This document shows positions 29,072-39,032 of a stretch of DNA of 64,000 nucleotides, in pieces (positions within the stretch are counted from its first letter, which is position 1; each line of letters begins with the position of its first letter). Below the pieces are notes generated by a model. The model was not told the DNA's origin and searched no databases. It worked only from the letters and a program-made list of their open reading frames with translations. Both the position numbers and the translations under genes were made by a program. Source of the DNA: Helicobacter pylori oki112 (GTDB lineage Bacteria > Campylobacterota > Campylobacteria > Campylobacterales > Helicobacteraceae); the NCBI RefSeq assembly GCF_000600085.1, contig NZ_CP006821.1, positions 1 through 64,000 of the forward strand. Direction: 5' to 3'.

Positions 29072-29704
29072 TTCTTTCAGGCTTTGTTGGAAAATCACAA
29101 TGGGGTTATTGGAGCGTGTATTAAAAAGCTCAATATAGGGCAAACTGATGCTGTGAAAAGCGGTGTTATTTTCCCTCAAATTGATAGCGATTTTATAGTC
29201 TAGCTGGTGGGATTTCAATAAAAAATCATTCAGCAAACAATCATTAATCAAGCCCAAATTGTCATGGCTAATCAAAAGCATTTTGGCTTTTAATTTTAGG
29301 GCAAAATTTAGCATGTTTTCTTCTAAAGTGATGGGCACGCATAACCCCCCAGCCCCTTCAACGATGACTAAATCGTAAGTTTTGGTGAAATGGTGAAGGC
29401 GTTGGGTTAAATTGTCCGTGTCAATGGGGGCGTTTGGATCTTCTTCTTGTTGGGCGATGAGGGGGGCTGAAGCTTTATGATAACGATAGAATGAAATGTC
29501 TTTTAAGGTTAAAGAGCGATCCAAAAGGCGGTTATCTTGCAAGAACAAATGCGCATCGCTAGAGTGGTTAATGGCGTCATTAACGCCCGTTTCAATGGGC
29601 TTTAATAGAATCGTTCTAACGCCACAAGCGTTGCAATATTTTGCTAAGAGCCTAGCGCATGTGGTTTTTCCGGCATTGGTGTTAGTCGCGCTGATAAAGA
29701 GCAT
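29048..29704 (-). CDS. bioD: Dethiobiotin synthetase
   Basis: 218 aa. ATP-dependent carboxylation of 7,8-diaminononanoate in biotin synthesis. P-loop variant SATNTNAGKTTCARLLAKY at the N-terminus, then KPIETGV and VEGAGGLCVPI. Its ATG starts 3 bases after the stop of the unrecognised 570-aa gene, with the Shine-Dalgarno inside that gene's end, so expression may depend on the upstream gene. bioB is 32 kb away. Confidence 0.94.
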   Translation of the reverse strand: MLFISATNTNAGKTTCARLLAKYCNACGVRTILLKPIETGVNDAINHSSDAHLFLQDNRLLDRSLTLKDISFYRYHKASAPLIAQQEEDPNAPIDTDNLTQRLHHFTKTYDLVIVEGAGGLCVPITLEENMLNFALKLKAKMLLISHDNLGLINDCLLNDFLLKSHQLDYKIAINLRENNTAFHSISLPYIELFNTRSNNPIVIFQQSLKELMSFALK

Positions 29705-29707
29705 GGT

Positions 29708-31420
29708 TTAACCTTTGAAATGATAAGCCCCATCAAAGATTTGAGCGGTCAATACATTTTTAATTTGTGGTAACTTCACATCTTTAAGTGCTTCTCTTGG
29801 GACTTCAATGACTAACTCCTCAAACGCTTGGTCGCTTAAAGGGTTATCAATATCAAAAATGAAACTCAATGTGTTGTGGAGTGAGTTATACGAAACCTTG
29901 TCAATCAACGCATAATTTAGTCTAACGCCCTCTGCTTGCTCTATGGCGGTTACGATACTTTTAGATAGTCTAGGGCTGATGTTACCAAGTTGTGTCGCTA
30001 AATCTGTCGGTGAAATAAAGCAATACCCCGCATCGGTGTCTATGGTGTTAGCAAGCACTTTAGCAATCAATGTCCTACTCACTTTTTTACCTTTTAGCAT
30101 CGCATTGACAAGGTTATTGACTTGAATGTTGTGGTTATAACTTGCTTTAAAACTCTTACTTTTAGAGCATCTTTGTAAATCTAGTCTTTTAATAGCTTGT
30201 AGCTCGTATTGTTGGATTTTGTCCATATCAAAAGAGCGACCAGGATAATTTCGTTCCGCTCCTAAACTGCTATAAATAGAAGTTTTAATGTGGCGTTCAA
30301 TGTAGGCTTTACAAGGAATGTTAAATCCCTCAATGTCTTTAGGCATTCCCATTGCTTTTAATTTTGTCGTAGAAAGCTCTTCAAAACTAACGCCATAATT
30401 TTCCATATTTTTCTTTTCAAAGAATGTATAGACTTTATTGTGTAAGCGTGTGAGAGATTGAGTTAAAGGGATAGTGAATGTGATGTCGGTGAATTTCGCC
30501 CACACATCTCCAAAGTCATTAGGTAAAGCACTCACCAATTCCACTTTATCAGTCTTTGCGTTGTCGCAATAACAAATCGCCGCTTGATTGAATAGTCTCG
30601 CTAACAATAATAAGTAGCTCGCTAAATCAAATGTGCTACTAGGTTCGTTTGTGAATACAAAAAAGCTAGTCTCTTTATCAGGGATAAGGTCGTCTTTTAG
30701 GTCCTCTTTCCAATACCCAATCACTTGAATATACCCTACAAAGTGTCGCTTACTATCCAATAGTGATTTTAGCTGTCGTGTCCTTTTCATATTGTCTTTT
30801 TGAGTGTAGCGGTATTTTTTAACAAATTTATCGCTAGACATAAAGTCTTTCATTGTGGCGTTGCTATTAAGGGCAGTGTATCTGTCCATAAATTTTTGTC
30901 CAAATAAATTACGAAGTGTCCTATAAATATTAGTATTCCCTTTAAAGAAGTCTTTAGCTTTTATAGGTTTATGTAAGTCTATTTTAGTGGGTTTGTTTTG
31001 CCAATATTTAACTATTTTATCGGCGTCAGCTTTAATATAACCGCTTTTGAACGCACTGATTAGCGCTTTTTGTTGTTTTTCAGTAAAGTCTTTATAAAAA
31101 GCGTCTTTAAAAGGTCTAAACGCAGAGATAGTCCCAAAAGGTAGTCCGCTTTTAATTTTATTGACAATGCTATTGAGATTAGTGCTCTCAATTGTAGAGC
31201 CTTTAATAGTCTCTGTGTTTTGTTCTCTTTTAAGTCGTGAGAGTTCCTCACCAAACGCATCTAGTGTCGCTCTTAAAGATAAGCTCTCTTTTATCTTTAC
31301 TCTGGGTTTATTTTGTCTAGCTAATTTCCTGTCCGCTAACGCTTTATCAATAGATGCTGTCAAAGAAGTGTTTCTTTGTGGCTCATCAACAAATTCTAAA
31401 AAGTCGTAATTCAATAGCAT
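29708..31420 (-). CDS. Unrecognised 570-aa protein, coupled to bioD
   Basis: I do not recognise this family. 570 aa, basic, soluble, with no signal peptide or membrane helix. Segments suggest a multi-domain protein: a Lys/Arg-rich N-terminal 110 residues, a region of DKFVKKYRYTQKDNMKRTRQL near 230, and a C-terminal part (ISPTDLATQLGNISPRLSKS) that looks like a winged-helix DNA-binding unit. Codon use and dinucleotides (many GTC, TCG, AGT) look unlike the neighbours, pointing to past transfer. A prophage or plasmid replication-type origin is possible. Shine-Dalgarno AAAGGA precedes the ATG. Gene order places it at HP0030. Confidence 0.75.
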   Translation of the reverse strand: MLLNYDFLEFVDEPQRNTSLTASIDKALADRKLARQNKPRVKIKESLSLRATLDAFGEELSRLKREQNTETIKGSTIESTNLNSIVNKIKSGLPFGTISAFRPFKDAFYKDFTEKQQKALISAFKSGYIKADADKIVKYWQNKPTKIDLHKPIKAKDFFKGNTNIYRTLRNLFGQKFMDRYTALNSNATMKDFMSSDKFVKKYRYTQKDNMKRTRQLKSLLDSKRHFVGYIQVIGYWKEDLKDDLIPDKETSFFVFTNEPSSTFDLASYLLLLARLFNQAAICYCDNAKTDKVELVSALPNDFGDVWAKFTDITFTIPLTQSLTRLHNKVYTFFEKKNMENYGVSFEELSTTKLKAMGMPKDIEGFNIPCKAYIERHIKTSIYSSLGAERNYPGRSFDMDKIQQYELQAIKRLDLQRCSKSKSFKASYNHNIQVNNLVNAMLKGKKVSRTLIAKVLANTIDTDAGYCFISPTDLATQLGNISPRLSKSIVTAIEQAEGVRLNYALIDKVSYNSLHNTLSFIFDIDNPLSDQAFEELVIEVPREALKDVKLPQIKNVLTAQIFDGAYHFKG

Positions 31421-31490
31421 TTTGTGTCCTTTTCTTTAAGCGAGATTGTAGCACTTTATCTTTGAGCTTTCAGCGGGTCATTAGGGTTTA

Positions 31491-31507
31491 TTTGGTATAA
31501 TACCAAA
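31491..31507 (+). promoter_or_regulatory. Palindrome overlapping the -10 of the usp-clpS-clpA operon
   Basis: TTTGGTA-TAA-TACCAAA, perfect 7-bp arms, with a TATAAT hexamer (31496-31501) at its centre. It lies 23-39 bases before the usp ATG. A symmetric site on a -10 is typical of a repressor operator. It does not match the Fur, NikR or CIRCE consensus as I know them. Confidence 0.5.
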
Positions 31508-31529
31508 ACTTCATTTAAGGTTGGTTCTT

Positions 31530-31943
31530 ATGAATATTTTATTTGGGATTAGCGACACGCAAGAATGCTATAACGCTATTAAATTCGCTGTCAAATTAGC
31601 CCATTCGCTTAAAGAGGTCCGTTTCACCTTATTGCATGTGAGCATGGAAGTGTTTATTTATAGCGAAAGCGGGATGATGGATTATGGCCAAACAGAAGCC
31701 TTAGAAGAAGAAAAAGCTAAGGCTTTGTTAAAGCAATTTGAAGACGCTTTCAAAAAAGAAAATATAGAGTGCGAGAGCGTTCTAAAAAGCGGTGATTTGA
31801 TTGATGTGGTTTTAGAAATGGCTAAGGATTATGATTTGTTATTGATCGGAGCGAGCGAATCTAATTTGTTGTATCGTTTGTTCATTTCGCACCAAAATAG
31901 CTTGGTTGAACAATCCAGTATCCCTGTTGTGATCGCCAAGTAG
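31530..31943 (+). CDS. Universal stress protein (UspA family)
   Basis: 137 aa from the ATG at 31530 (the longer frame uses a TTG 9 bases upstream). Usp fold: MNILFGISDTQECYNAIKFAVKLA at the start, LLHVSMEV, and LLIGASESN followed by LVEQSSIPVVIAK, the usual nucleotide-binding C-terminus. Just upstream of clpS-clpA, which suggests a stress operon. Confidence 0.85.
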   Translation: MNILFGISDTQECYNAIKFAVKLAHSLKEVRFTLLHVSMEVFIYSESGMMDYGQTEALEEEKAKALLKQFEDAFKKENIECESVLKSGDLIDVVLEMAKDYDLLLIGASESNLLYRLFISHQNSLVEQSSIPVVIAK

Positions 31944-31965
31944 CCAAGTAGCATGGATAAGTAGC

Positions 31966-32241
31966 ATGAAAATGTATAACATACCCACCCCCACCATGGC
32001 GCAAGTGATCATGGTTGATGACCCCATTACGACAGCGGAGTTTGTCATCTCTGCTTTGAGGGATTTTTTTGACAAGTCTTTAGAAGAGGCTCAAGCTCTC
32101 ACATCAAGCATCCATCGTGATGGCGAGGGGGTTTGTGGCGTCTATCCTTATGATATTGCTAGGCATAGGGTAGCATGGGTTAGGGATAAAGCCAGAGAGC
32201 TGGATCTCCCTTTAAAATTATTGGTAGAAGAGATAAAATAA
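31966..32241 (+). CDS. clpS: ATP-dependent protease adaptor ClpS
   Basis: 91 aa. N-degron adaptor for ClpAP. Motifs: VIMVDDPITTAEFV, and the substrate pocket helix ALTSSIHRDGEGVCGVYPYDIA. It is followed by clpA with a 1-base overlap (TAATG), the standard clpS-clpA pairing. Confidence 0.93.
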   Translation: MKMYNIPTPTMAQVIMVDDPITTAEFVISALRDFFDKSLEEAQALTSSIHRDGEGVCGVYPYDIARHRVAWVRDKARELDLPLKLLVEEIK

Positions 32242-34466
32242 TGGCTAAATTCAATCAAGATCTCAATGAAGTTCTAAACCAAGCTTTAAATTTAGCCCTG
32301 GATCTTAACCACGCCCTTTGCACCACAGAGCATGTGCTACTAGTCATTTTAGAGCATGAGAGCGGGGCAAAGATTATTGGCGCTTTAGAAAGAGATGACT
32401 ATGATAAATTAAAACAAATCCTTAAAGACTATTTGTTGCAATACGTGCCTTTAAAGAGCGACCCAGCCAAAATGCCTGCCAGGAGTTTTGTGCTATTAAG
32501 AATGCTTAAAAGAATGTATGCGAGTGGTTTTGAGAGCGTGGGCGTGGAAGAATTGCTTATTTTAATGCTGGATCACCCCGATTGTTACGCTTCAAAACTC
32601 ATGGATAGTTTTGGCATCGCTCGTTTGTATTCTAATCCTGCTTCATTGGATTTGGATAACCATGGTATTCCTAATGACATTAATGATAATGAAGAAGCAC
32701 CCAAAAACACTCCCCTAAAAAAATACGCTAAAAATTTGAGCGCTTTAGCCCAAGACAACGCTTTAGATCCAGTCATTGGCAGAGAAGAAGAGATTTTAAG
32801 AGTGATAGAAATTTTAGGGCGCAGAAAAAAGAATAACCCGCTTTTAATTGGCGAAGCAGGGGTGGGCAAAACCTCCATCGCTGAAGCTTTGGCTTTAAAA
32901 ATCGCTCAAAAAGAAGTGCCGGAGTTTTTGCAAGAATATGAAGTTTATTCTTTGGATTTAGCCTTAATGGTGGCTGGGGCAAAATACAGAGGGGATTTTG
33001 AAAAACGCTTGAAAAAAACGCTCAAAGAAATCCAACAAAACGGCCGTATCATTTTATTCATTGATGAAATCCACACCCTTTTAGGCGCAGGGAGCAGTAA
33101 CGCTGGGAGCTTGGATGCGGCGAATATATTAAAGCCGGTTTTAACGGATGGGGGCTTGAAATGTTTAGGAGCGACCACTTTTGAAGAATACCGCAGCGTG
33201 TTTGAAAAAGACAAGGCTTTTAATAGGCGCTTTTCAGTCATAAAAGTTGAAGAGCCTTCTAAAGAAGCGTGTTACTTGATTTTAAAAAAGATCGCTCCCC
33301 TTTATGAAGAACACCACCAGGTGCGTTATGATGAGAGCGTGTTTAAGGCATGCGTGGATTTAACGAGTGATTACATGCATGATAAATTCTTGCCGGATAA
33401 AGCGATTGAATTATTAGATGAGGTGGGATCGAGGAAAAAAATCAACCCTAAAAAGGGCAAAAAAATCGGCGTTGATGACGTGAAAGAAACGCTCGCTCTG
33501 AAGCTTAAAATCCCTAAAATGCGTTTGAGCAGCGATAAAAAAGCCCTTTTAAGGAATTTAGAAAAATCGCTTAAAAATAAGATTTTTGCCCAAGCAGAAG
33601 CGATCAACCTCGTCAGCAATGCGATTAAAATCCAGTATTGCGGGCTTTCTTCTAAAAATAAGCCTGTGGGGAGCTTTTTATTCGTGGGGCCTAGTGGGGT
33701 GGGGAAAACAGAATTGGCTAAAGAGCTGGCCTTGAATTTGAATTTGCATTTTGAACGCTTTGACATGAGCGAATACAAAGAAGCCCATAGCGTGGCAAAG
33801 CTTATCGGGAGTCCTAGCGGTTATGTGGGGTTTGAGCAAGGGGGGTTACTAGTGAATGCGATTAAAAAGCACCCGCATTGTTTGCTGCTTTTAGATGAGA
33901 TAGAAAAGGCCCACTCTAATGTGTATGATTTGTTGTTGCAAGTGATGGATAACGCTACTTTGAGCGATAATTTAGGCAATCAGGCGAGTTTTAAGCATGT
34001 GATACTGATTATGACTTCAAATGTGGGGAGTAAGGATAAGGACACGCTAGGGTTTTTTAGCGCTAAAAACACCAAGTATGATAAAGCCGTTAAAGAGCTT
34101 TTGACCCCTGAATTACGATCCAGGATTGATGCGATCGTGCCGTTTAACGCGCTCAGTTTGGAGGATTTTGAACGCATTGTCTCTGTGGAATTAGACAAAT
34201 TAAAAGCCCTAGCGCTAGAGCAAGACATAACCTTAAAATTCCATAAAGAAGTTGTGAAATTCATCGCGCAAAAAAGCTATCAAACGACTTTAGGAGCGAG
34301 AGAAATTAAAAAAATCATTCACAATGAGATCAAAACCCCATTAAGCGATCTATTGCTCTTGCAATCGTTTAAAAAACCTTGTAAGATCGCTTGCTTGCTA
34401 GAAAAAAACCAATTGGTTTTAAAAGAAATCAAGCGTGCGCAAAAGGTGAAAGAAAATGACTTTTGA
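32241..34466 (+). CDS. clpA: ClpA, ATPase subunit of the ClpAP protease
   Basis: 741 aa. Two AAA modules: the first Walker [13 protein letters not shown] with Walker [12 protein letters not shown], the second [12 protein letters not shown] with [11 protein letters not shown]. An N-terminal Clp repeat domain ([23 protein letters not shown]) binds ClpS. The 3' end overlaps panD by 11 bases. Confidence 0.96.
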   Translation: MAKFNQDLNEVLNQALNLALDLNHALCTTEHVLLVILEHESGAKIIGALERDDYDKLKQILKDYLLQYVPLKSDPAKMPARSFVLLRMLKRMYASGFESVGVEELLILMLDHPDCYASKLMDSFGIARLYSNPASLDLDNHGIPNDINDNEEAPKNTPLKKYAKNLSALAQDNALDPVIGREEEILRVIEILGRRKKNNPLLIGEAGVGKTSIAEALALKIAQKEVPEFLQEYEVYSLDLALMVAGAKYRGDFEKRLKKTLKEIQQNGRIILFIDEIHTLLGAGSSNAGSLDAANILKPVLTDGGLKCLGATTFEEYRSVFEKDKAFNRRFSVIKVEEPSKEACYLILKKIAPLYEEHHQVRYDESVFKACVDLTSDYMHDKFLPDKAIELLDEVGSRKKINPKKGKKIGVDDVKETLALKLKIPKMRLSSDKKALLRNLEKSLKNKIFAQAEAINLVSNAIKIQYCGLSSKNKPVGSFLFVGPSGVGKTELAKELALNLNLHFERFDMSEYKEAHSVAKLIGSPSGYVGFEQGGLLVNAIKKHPHCLLLLDEIEKAHSNVYDLLLQVMDNATLSDNLGNQASFKHVILIMTSNVGSKDKDTLGFFSAKNTKYDKAVKELLTPELRSRIDAIVPFNALSLEDFERIVSVELDKLKALALEQDITLKFHKEVVKFIAQKSYQTTLGAREIKKIIHNEIKTPLSDLLLLQSFKKPCKIACLLEKNQLVLKEIKRAQKVKENDF

Positions 34467-34806
34467 AATGCTTTATAGTAAAATCCATAGGGCTACTATC
34501 ACAGACGCTAATCTCAATTATGTAGGCTCGATCACCATAGATGAGGATTTAGCCAAGTTCGCCAAGCTCAGAGAGGGCATGAAAGTGGAAATCGTGGATG
34601 TCAATAACGGCGAACGCTTCAGCACCTATGTGATTTTAGGGAAAAAAAGGGGCGAAATTTGCGTCAATGGCGCAGCGGCCAGAAAGGTGGCCATAGGCGA
34701 TGTGGTGATCATTTTAGCTTATGCGAGCATGAATGAAGATGAGATCAATGTGCACAAGCCATGCATCGTGCTAGTGGATGAAAAGAATGAAATTTTAGAA
34801 AAATAA
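34456..34806 (+). CDS. panD: Aspartate 1-decarboxylase, pyruvoyl enzyme
   Basis: 116 aa, standard length. Makes beta-alanine for pantothenate. The self-cleavage site is the Gly-Ser pair in NYVGSITID (about residues 24-25); the new Ser end becomes the pyruvoyl group. The catalytic [10 protein letters not shown] and ERFSTYVI are intact. The start overlaps the clpA 3' end. Confidence 0.95.
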   Translation: MTFEMLYSKIHRATITDANLNYVGSITIDEDLAKFAKLREGMKVEIVDVNNGERFSTYVILGKKRGEICVNGAAARKVAIGDVVIILAYASMNEDEINVHKPCIVLVDEKNEILEK

Positions 34807-34816
34807 GGGATTAGAG

Positions 34817-35110
34817 ATGGATTTTAGTCAATTGGGCGGGCTATTAGACGGCATGAAAAAAGAGTTTTCCCAACTAGAAGAAAAGAATAAAGACACGATC
34901 CACACTTCCAAAAGCGGTGGGGGAATGGTGAGCGTGAGTTTTAATGGGTTGGGGGAGTTAGTGGATTTGCAAATTGATGACAGCCTGTTAGAAGATAAAG
35001 AAGCGATGCAAATCTATTTGATGAGCGCTTTGAACGATGGGTATAAAGCCGTAGAAGAAAACCGAAAAAATTTAGCCTTTAACATGCTGGGGAATTTTGC
35101 TAAATTGTGA
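34817..35110 (+). CDS. Nucleoid-associated protein, YbaB/EbfC family
   Basis: 97 aa. YbaB fold: an N-terminal coiled-coil helix (MDFSQLGGLLDGMKKEFSQLEEK), a strand pair GGGMVSVSFNGLGELVDLQID, and a C-terminal helix. DNA-binding dimer of unclear role. The stop overlaps the next start (TGATG). Confidence 0.88.
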   Translation: MDFSQLGGLLDGMKKEFSQLEEKNKDTIHTSKSGGGMVSVSFNGLGELVDLQIDDSLLEDKEAMQIYLMSALNDGYKAVEENRKNLAFNMLGNFAKL

Positions 35111-36105
35111 TGCTTCACAAAGCCCTTATCGTTCTATTGGTTTTTTTGAATGGCTTAGGGGCTTATGATTTCAAGCATTGTCAGGCTTTTTTTAAAAAAG
35201 CGAGCCTTCAAAAAGGGGGCGTGGCTTTAAAAGAATTGCCTAAAGGCGTGTATTTATATTATTCCAAAACCTACCCTAAACACGCCAAAGTCATCAAATC
35301 CGATCCTTTTGTGGGGCTATATTTGTTGCAAAGCGTGCCAAGCGAGTATGTTTATACCTTAAGGGATTTAGACAAAGACGCCCTGATAAGGCCAATGGCT
35401 AGTATAGGGACTAATCAAGCCACAGAAACGCGATTATTGGTGGGGCAAAAAGGTTATGACCGCTACGCTCAAATTTCACAAAAGATTCAAAAAAATGGCG
35501 TTATCAGCAATATTTGCTATCAAATGCTAGGGCTAGGGGTAGGGGGGAATGGCTTTATAGAAACGAAATTTATCAAGCGCTTTTTAAACCAGCAAGAGCC
35601 TTATTATGGGGATATTGGGGTGCGTTTAGAAGAACATCACAAGCGTTTAGTGGTAGCGCAATTTGATCCCTTTTTCCCTAAAAACCCTTTTTTAAAAAAC
35701 GATGAAATCCTAGCGATCAACCATCAAAAGATCCACTCGTTAGCGGAGTTTGAATGGGTGGTGAGCAATCTTAAATACCAAAGCCTTGTAAAAGTGGAAA
35801 TCAAACGGAACCATAAAATCAAAGAAGTAACGCTCAAAGTCAATAAGCGTTATGGGGGGTTTTTACTCAAAGACACTTTTTTAGAGCGCTATGGCATCGC
35901 TTTAGACGAGCGTTTTATCATCACTAAAATAGGCACTCATTTGCCCAAAGGCTTGGATTTTTTAAAGCTTGGGGATAGGATTTTATGGGTGAATCATAAA
36001 AGCGTTTCGTTCAACCCGAAAGCTTTAAGAGAAGCGTTAAGCGCGCCTAAAATTGAATTATTAGTCTGGCGTCAAGGCTTTGAATTTTACATTAAAGTCC
36101 GTTGA
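35110..36105 (+). CDS. Secreted protein with PDZ-like domains
   Basis: 331 aa from the ATG at 35110. Signal peptide (MLHKALIVLLVFLNGLGA). Two PDZ-type segments are visible in the second half: LEEHHKRLVVAQFDPFFPKNP with DEILAINHQKI, and IGTHLPKGLDFLKLGDRILWVN. Periplasmic; partner unknown. It precedes comB6 by 7 bases, so it may be cotranscribed with the com cluster. Corresponds to HP0036. Confidence 0.72.
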   Translation: MLHKALIVLLVFLNGLGAYDFKHCQAFFKKASLQKGGVALKELPKGVYLYYSKTYPKHAKVIKSDPFVGLYLLQSVPSEYVYTLRDLDKDALIRPMASIGTNQATETRLLVGQKGYDRYAQISQKIQKNGVISNICYQMLGLGVGGNGFIETKFIKRFLNQQEPYYGDIGVRLEEHHKRLVVAQFDPFFPKNPFLKNDEILAINHQKIHSLAEFEWVVSNLKYQSLVKVEIKRNHKIKEVTLKVNKRYGGFLLKDTFLERYGIALDERFIITKIGTHLPKGLDFLKLGDRILWVNHKSVSFNPKALREALSAPKIELLVWRQGFEFYIKVR

Positions 36106-36112
36106 AACATTG

Positions 36113-37168
36113 ATGAAAAATGACGCTTATGAGATTATTCTTTCTTGGTTTATCACGCCTCTCACGGCGATTTTAGGGCGTTTCGCTGAATTTTTCCTCT
36201 ACACCTTGCATGCGCAATTGGTGTTTAATAGCGTGGTCGCTTTGGCGTTCATGCTCTTTGCTTACAGAAGTTTGAAAGAACAGAATTTCTTCAGCGCTAG
36301 CGCACTTTTAGAATCGTTATGGTTTGTGGGGTTTTTTGCACTTTTTAACTACGCTTTAAAAAACCCTTCGCGCTTTTATGAATTGTTTCAAAACGCTATT
36401 TTTATTGCACCTAACATGATCACTCAAAGCCTTTCTCAAAGCTTGAGTAACTTTTCTAACCACGCGCTTTCTTTAGATTTTATCTTTAATCATGGTTTTT
36501 ATGCCCTTAGTTTTATCAGCGATTTGAGCCATAATGAAATGTCCGTGTGGCTTTTTTTAAGTATTTTGCAAGCGCTTTTTTTGAGCGTTCTGTTTGCGAT
36601 CATCATTTTAGTGTATTTGGAAGTGCATGTGTGGTGCTCTTTAGGGGCGCTGTTTTTAGCGTTTGGGTTTTTCAAAACCTGGAGAAGCGTTGTGGTTATA
36701 TGCCTAAAAAAGTGCTTCGCTCTTGGGTTTTACAAGCCTTTTTTGTTGTTGGTGGGGTTTTTGAACGTGTCGGTTACTAAGGCTTTAATAGACGCTCATA
36801 TGCAAGAAAAACAAGACTTAAGCCTTTTATTGGTGGTAGCGTTATTTTTGTGTTGCGTTTTTATCATAGGCGTGCCTTTTTTCATCAACGCTTTGTTTAG
36901 GGTGCAAAATAGCCTTAAAGAAACTTACAAACTCGCCACCAATTTGAGCGCTAACCTCAGCCAAAACGCTCTCAATTCCTTACAATATATCACGACCTCG
37001 CCCGCTCCCTCTAGCGTTTCTCCTTCTACAAGCGGTAGCGTTTCTAAAGAAAAAGAAACGCATTCCCCCACATTTAAGGTAGAAACCACTCAATTAGATG
37101 TAAAAATCCCAAATTTCAAGCAAAAAAAGGTTAAAAAAGATACAATAAATACAAAAAATGAAATTTAA
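36113..37168 (+). CDS. comB6: DNA uptake membrane protein ComB6 (VirB6-like)
   Basis: 351 aa counted from the ATG at 36113; a TTG-initiated longer frame starts inside the preceding gene. At least five hydrophobic helices (LVFNSVVALAFMLFAY, WLFLSILQALFLSVLFAIIILVYL, LSLLLVVALFLCCVFIIGVPFF), then a Ser/Pro-rich cytoplasmic tail. First of the comB6-comB10 operon. Confidence 0.88.
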   Translation: MKNDAYEIILSWFITPLTAILGRFAEFFLYTLHAQLVFNSVVALAFMLFAYRSLKEQNFFSASALLESLWFVGFFALFNYALKNPSRFYELFQNAIFIAPNMITQSLSQSLSNFSNHALSLDFIFNHGFYALSFISDLSHNEMSVWLFLSILQALFLSVLFAIIILVYLEVHVWCSLGALFLAFGFFKTWRSVVVICLKKCFALGFYKPFLLLVGFLNVSVTKALIDAHMQEKQDLSLLLVVALFLCCVFIIGVPFFINALFRVQNSLKETYKLATNLSANLSQNALNSLQYITTSPAPSSVSPSTSGSVSKEKETHSPTFKVETTQLDVKIPNFKQKKVKKDTINTKNEI

Positions 37169-37183
37169 ATAAATAGGAATTTA

Positions 37184-37297
37184 ATGAGAATTTTTTTTGT
37201 TATTATGGGACTTGTGTTTTTTGGTTGCACCAGTAAGGTGCATGAGATGAAAAAAAGCCCTTGCACATTGTATGAAAACAGGTTAAATCTCGCATGA
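37184..37297 (+). CDS. comB7: ComB7, 37-residue competence lipoprotein
   Basis: A short gene between comB6 and comB8. It encodes MRIFFVIMGLVFFGC... with a lipobox (FFGC, Cys15) and a second Cys at 27. The stop codon overlaps the comB8 start (ATGA). VirB7-like lipoprotein that stabilises ComB9 at the outer membrane by disulfide linkage (family knowledge). Confidence 0.9.
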   Translation: MRIFFVIMGLVFFGCTSKVHEMKKSPCTLYENRLNLA

Positions 37298-38037
37298 AAG
37301 AAAAGCCTTTCAATAGCGAGCAATTGAACTATTTAGAAGAGCTTTTAAGCCACCAAGAAAAGCATTTAGAAAACAAGCTTTCTGGTTTTTCGGTGAATGA
37401 TTTGGACATGCAAAGCGTGTTTCGGCTGGAAAGAAACCGCTTGAAAATCGCTTACAAGCTCTTAGGCTTGATGAGTTTTATCGCTCTTATTTTAGCGATC
37501 GTGTTAATCAGTGTTCTACCCTTACAAAAAACCGAACACCATTTCGTGGATTTTTTAAACCAGGACAAGCATTACGCCATTATCCAAAGAGCGGATAAAA
37601 GCATTTCCAGTAATGAAGCGTTGGCTCGTTCGCTCATTGGGGCGTATGTGTTAAACCGAGAGAGCATTAACCGCATTGACGATAAATCGCGCTATGAATT
37701 GGTGCGCTTGCAAAGCAGTTCTAAAGTGTGGCAACGCTTTGAAGATTTGATTAAAACGCAAAACAGCATTTATGTGCAAAGCCATTTAGAAAGAGAGGTC
37801 CATATCGTCAATATTGCGATCTATCAGCAAGACAATAACCCCATTGCGAGCGTCTCTATTGCAGCTAAACTCATGAATGAAAACAAGCTGGTGTATGAAA
37901 AGCGTTATAAAATCGCACTGAGCTATTTGTTTGACACCCCGGATTTTGATTACGCTTCCATGCCTAAAAACCCTACCGGCTTTAAAATCACCCGCTACAG
38001 CATCACTGAAATCGCGCCGACTAACAGGAATGATTGA
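37294..38037 (+). CDS. comB8: DNA uptake protein ComB8 (VirB8-like)
   Basis: 247 aa. An N-terminal cytoplasmic coil, one membrane helix (LLGLMSFIALILAIVLISVLP, about residues 53-73), then a periplasmic VirB8 domain. Bitopic scaffold of the ComB channel. Overlaps comB7 by 4 bases and abuts comB9 (TGATG). Confidence 0.93.
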   Translation: MKEKPFNSEQLNYLEELLSHQEKHLENKLSGFSVNDLDMQSVFRLERNRLKIAYKLLGLMSFIALILAIVLISVLPLQKTEHHFVDFLNQDKHYAIIQRADKSISSNEALARSLIGAYVLNRESINRIDDKSRYELVRLQSSSKVWQRFEDLIKTQNSIYVQSHLEREVHIVNIAIYQQDNNPIASVSIAAKLMNENKLVYEKRYKIALSYLFDTPDFDYASMPKNPTGFKITRYSITEIAPTNRND

Positions 38038-39032
38038 TGCGGAAATTTTTATATGCCCTCATGGGCTTTTTGTTGGCTTTTAGCGCTTTAAAAGCCGATG
38101 ATTTTTTAGAAGAAGCTAACGAAACAGCCCCGGCGCATTTAAACCACCCCATGCAGGATTTAAACGCCATTCAAGGGAGCTTTTTTGATAAAAACCGCTC
38201 AAAAATGTCCAACACTTTGAACATTGATTACTTTCAAGGGCAAACCTATAAAATCCGCTTGCGTTATGCGATGGCGACCTTATTGTTTTTTTCAAAACCC
38301 ATTAGCGATTTTGTTTTAGGGGATAAGGTGGGCTTTGACGCGAAAATATTAGAAAGTAACGATCGTATTTTACTCATCAAACCCCTACAAATTGGCGTGG
38401 ATTCCAATATCAGCGTGATTGATAATGAGGGTAAGATTTTTTCTTTCTATGTGTTTTCTACCACTTTCACTAGCTCCAAACACCCTAATTTACAGGTTTT
38501 CATAGAAGATAAAAATTATTATTCTAACGCTTTTATGAAGCCACAAAATAAAGAAAATGCCCTTGAAAATGCCCTTGAAAATGCCCCCACAAACAACAAG
38601 CCCTTAAAAGAAGAACCCTTAAAAGAAGAAAAAGAAGAAACCAAAGAAAAAGAAGAAGAGACTATAATTATTGGCGATAACACTAACGCCATGAAAATCG
38701 TTAAAAAAGACATTCAAAAAGGCTATAGGGCTTTAAAAAGCTCTCAAAGGAAATGGTATTGTTTAGGGATTTGTTCTAAAAAATCCAAACCCTCTTTGAT
38801 GCCTAAAGAAATTTTTAACGACAAACAATTCACTTATTTCAAATTTGACAAAAAATTAGCACTCTCTAAATTCCCGGTGATTTATAAAGTCGTTGATGGC
38901 TATGATAACCCGGTAAATACTAGGATTGTGGGCGATTACATTATCGCTGAAGACGTTTCGGCTAAATGGACTTTAAGGTTGGGCAAGGACTATTTGTGCA
39001 TCCGTTTTGTCAAAAAGGGTAAAGATGAATAA
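38037..39032 (+). CDS. comB9: DNA uptake protein ComB9 (VirB9-like)
   Basis: 331 aa from the ATG at 38037 (TTG 3 bases earlier possible). Signal peptide (FLYALMGFLLAFSALKA). VirB9 domain ends with DYIIAEDVSAKWTLRLGKDYLCIRF. A lysine/glutamate-rich linker near residue 180-205 contains a 12-base repeat (GAAAATGCCCTT, 2.9 copies, 38553-38587). Partner of ComB7 at the outer membrane. Confidence 0.92.
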   Translation: MRKFLYALMGFLLAFSALKADDFLEEANETAPAHLNHPMQDLNAIQGSFFDKNRSKMSNTLNIDYFQGQTYKIRLRYAMATLLFFSKPISDFVLGDKVGFDAKILESNDRILLIKPLQIGVDSNISVIDNEGKIFSFYVFSTTFTSSKHPNLQVFIEDKNYYSNAFMKPQNKENALENALENAPTNNKPLKEEPLKEEKEETKEKEEETIIIGDNTNAMKIVKKDIQKGYRALKSSQRKWYCLGICSKKSKPSLMPKEIFNDKQFTYFKFDKKLALSKFPVIYKVVDGYDNPVNTRIVGDYIIAEDVSAKWTLRLGKDYLCIRFVKKGKDE

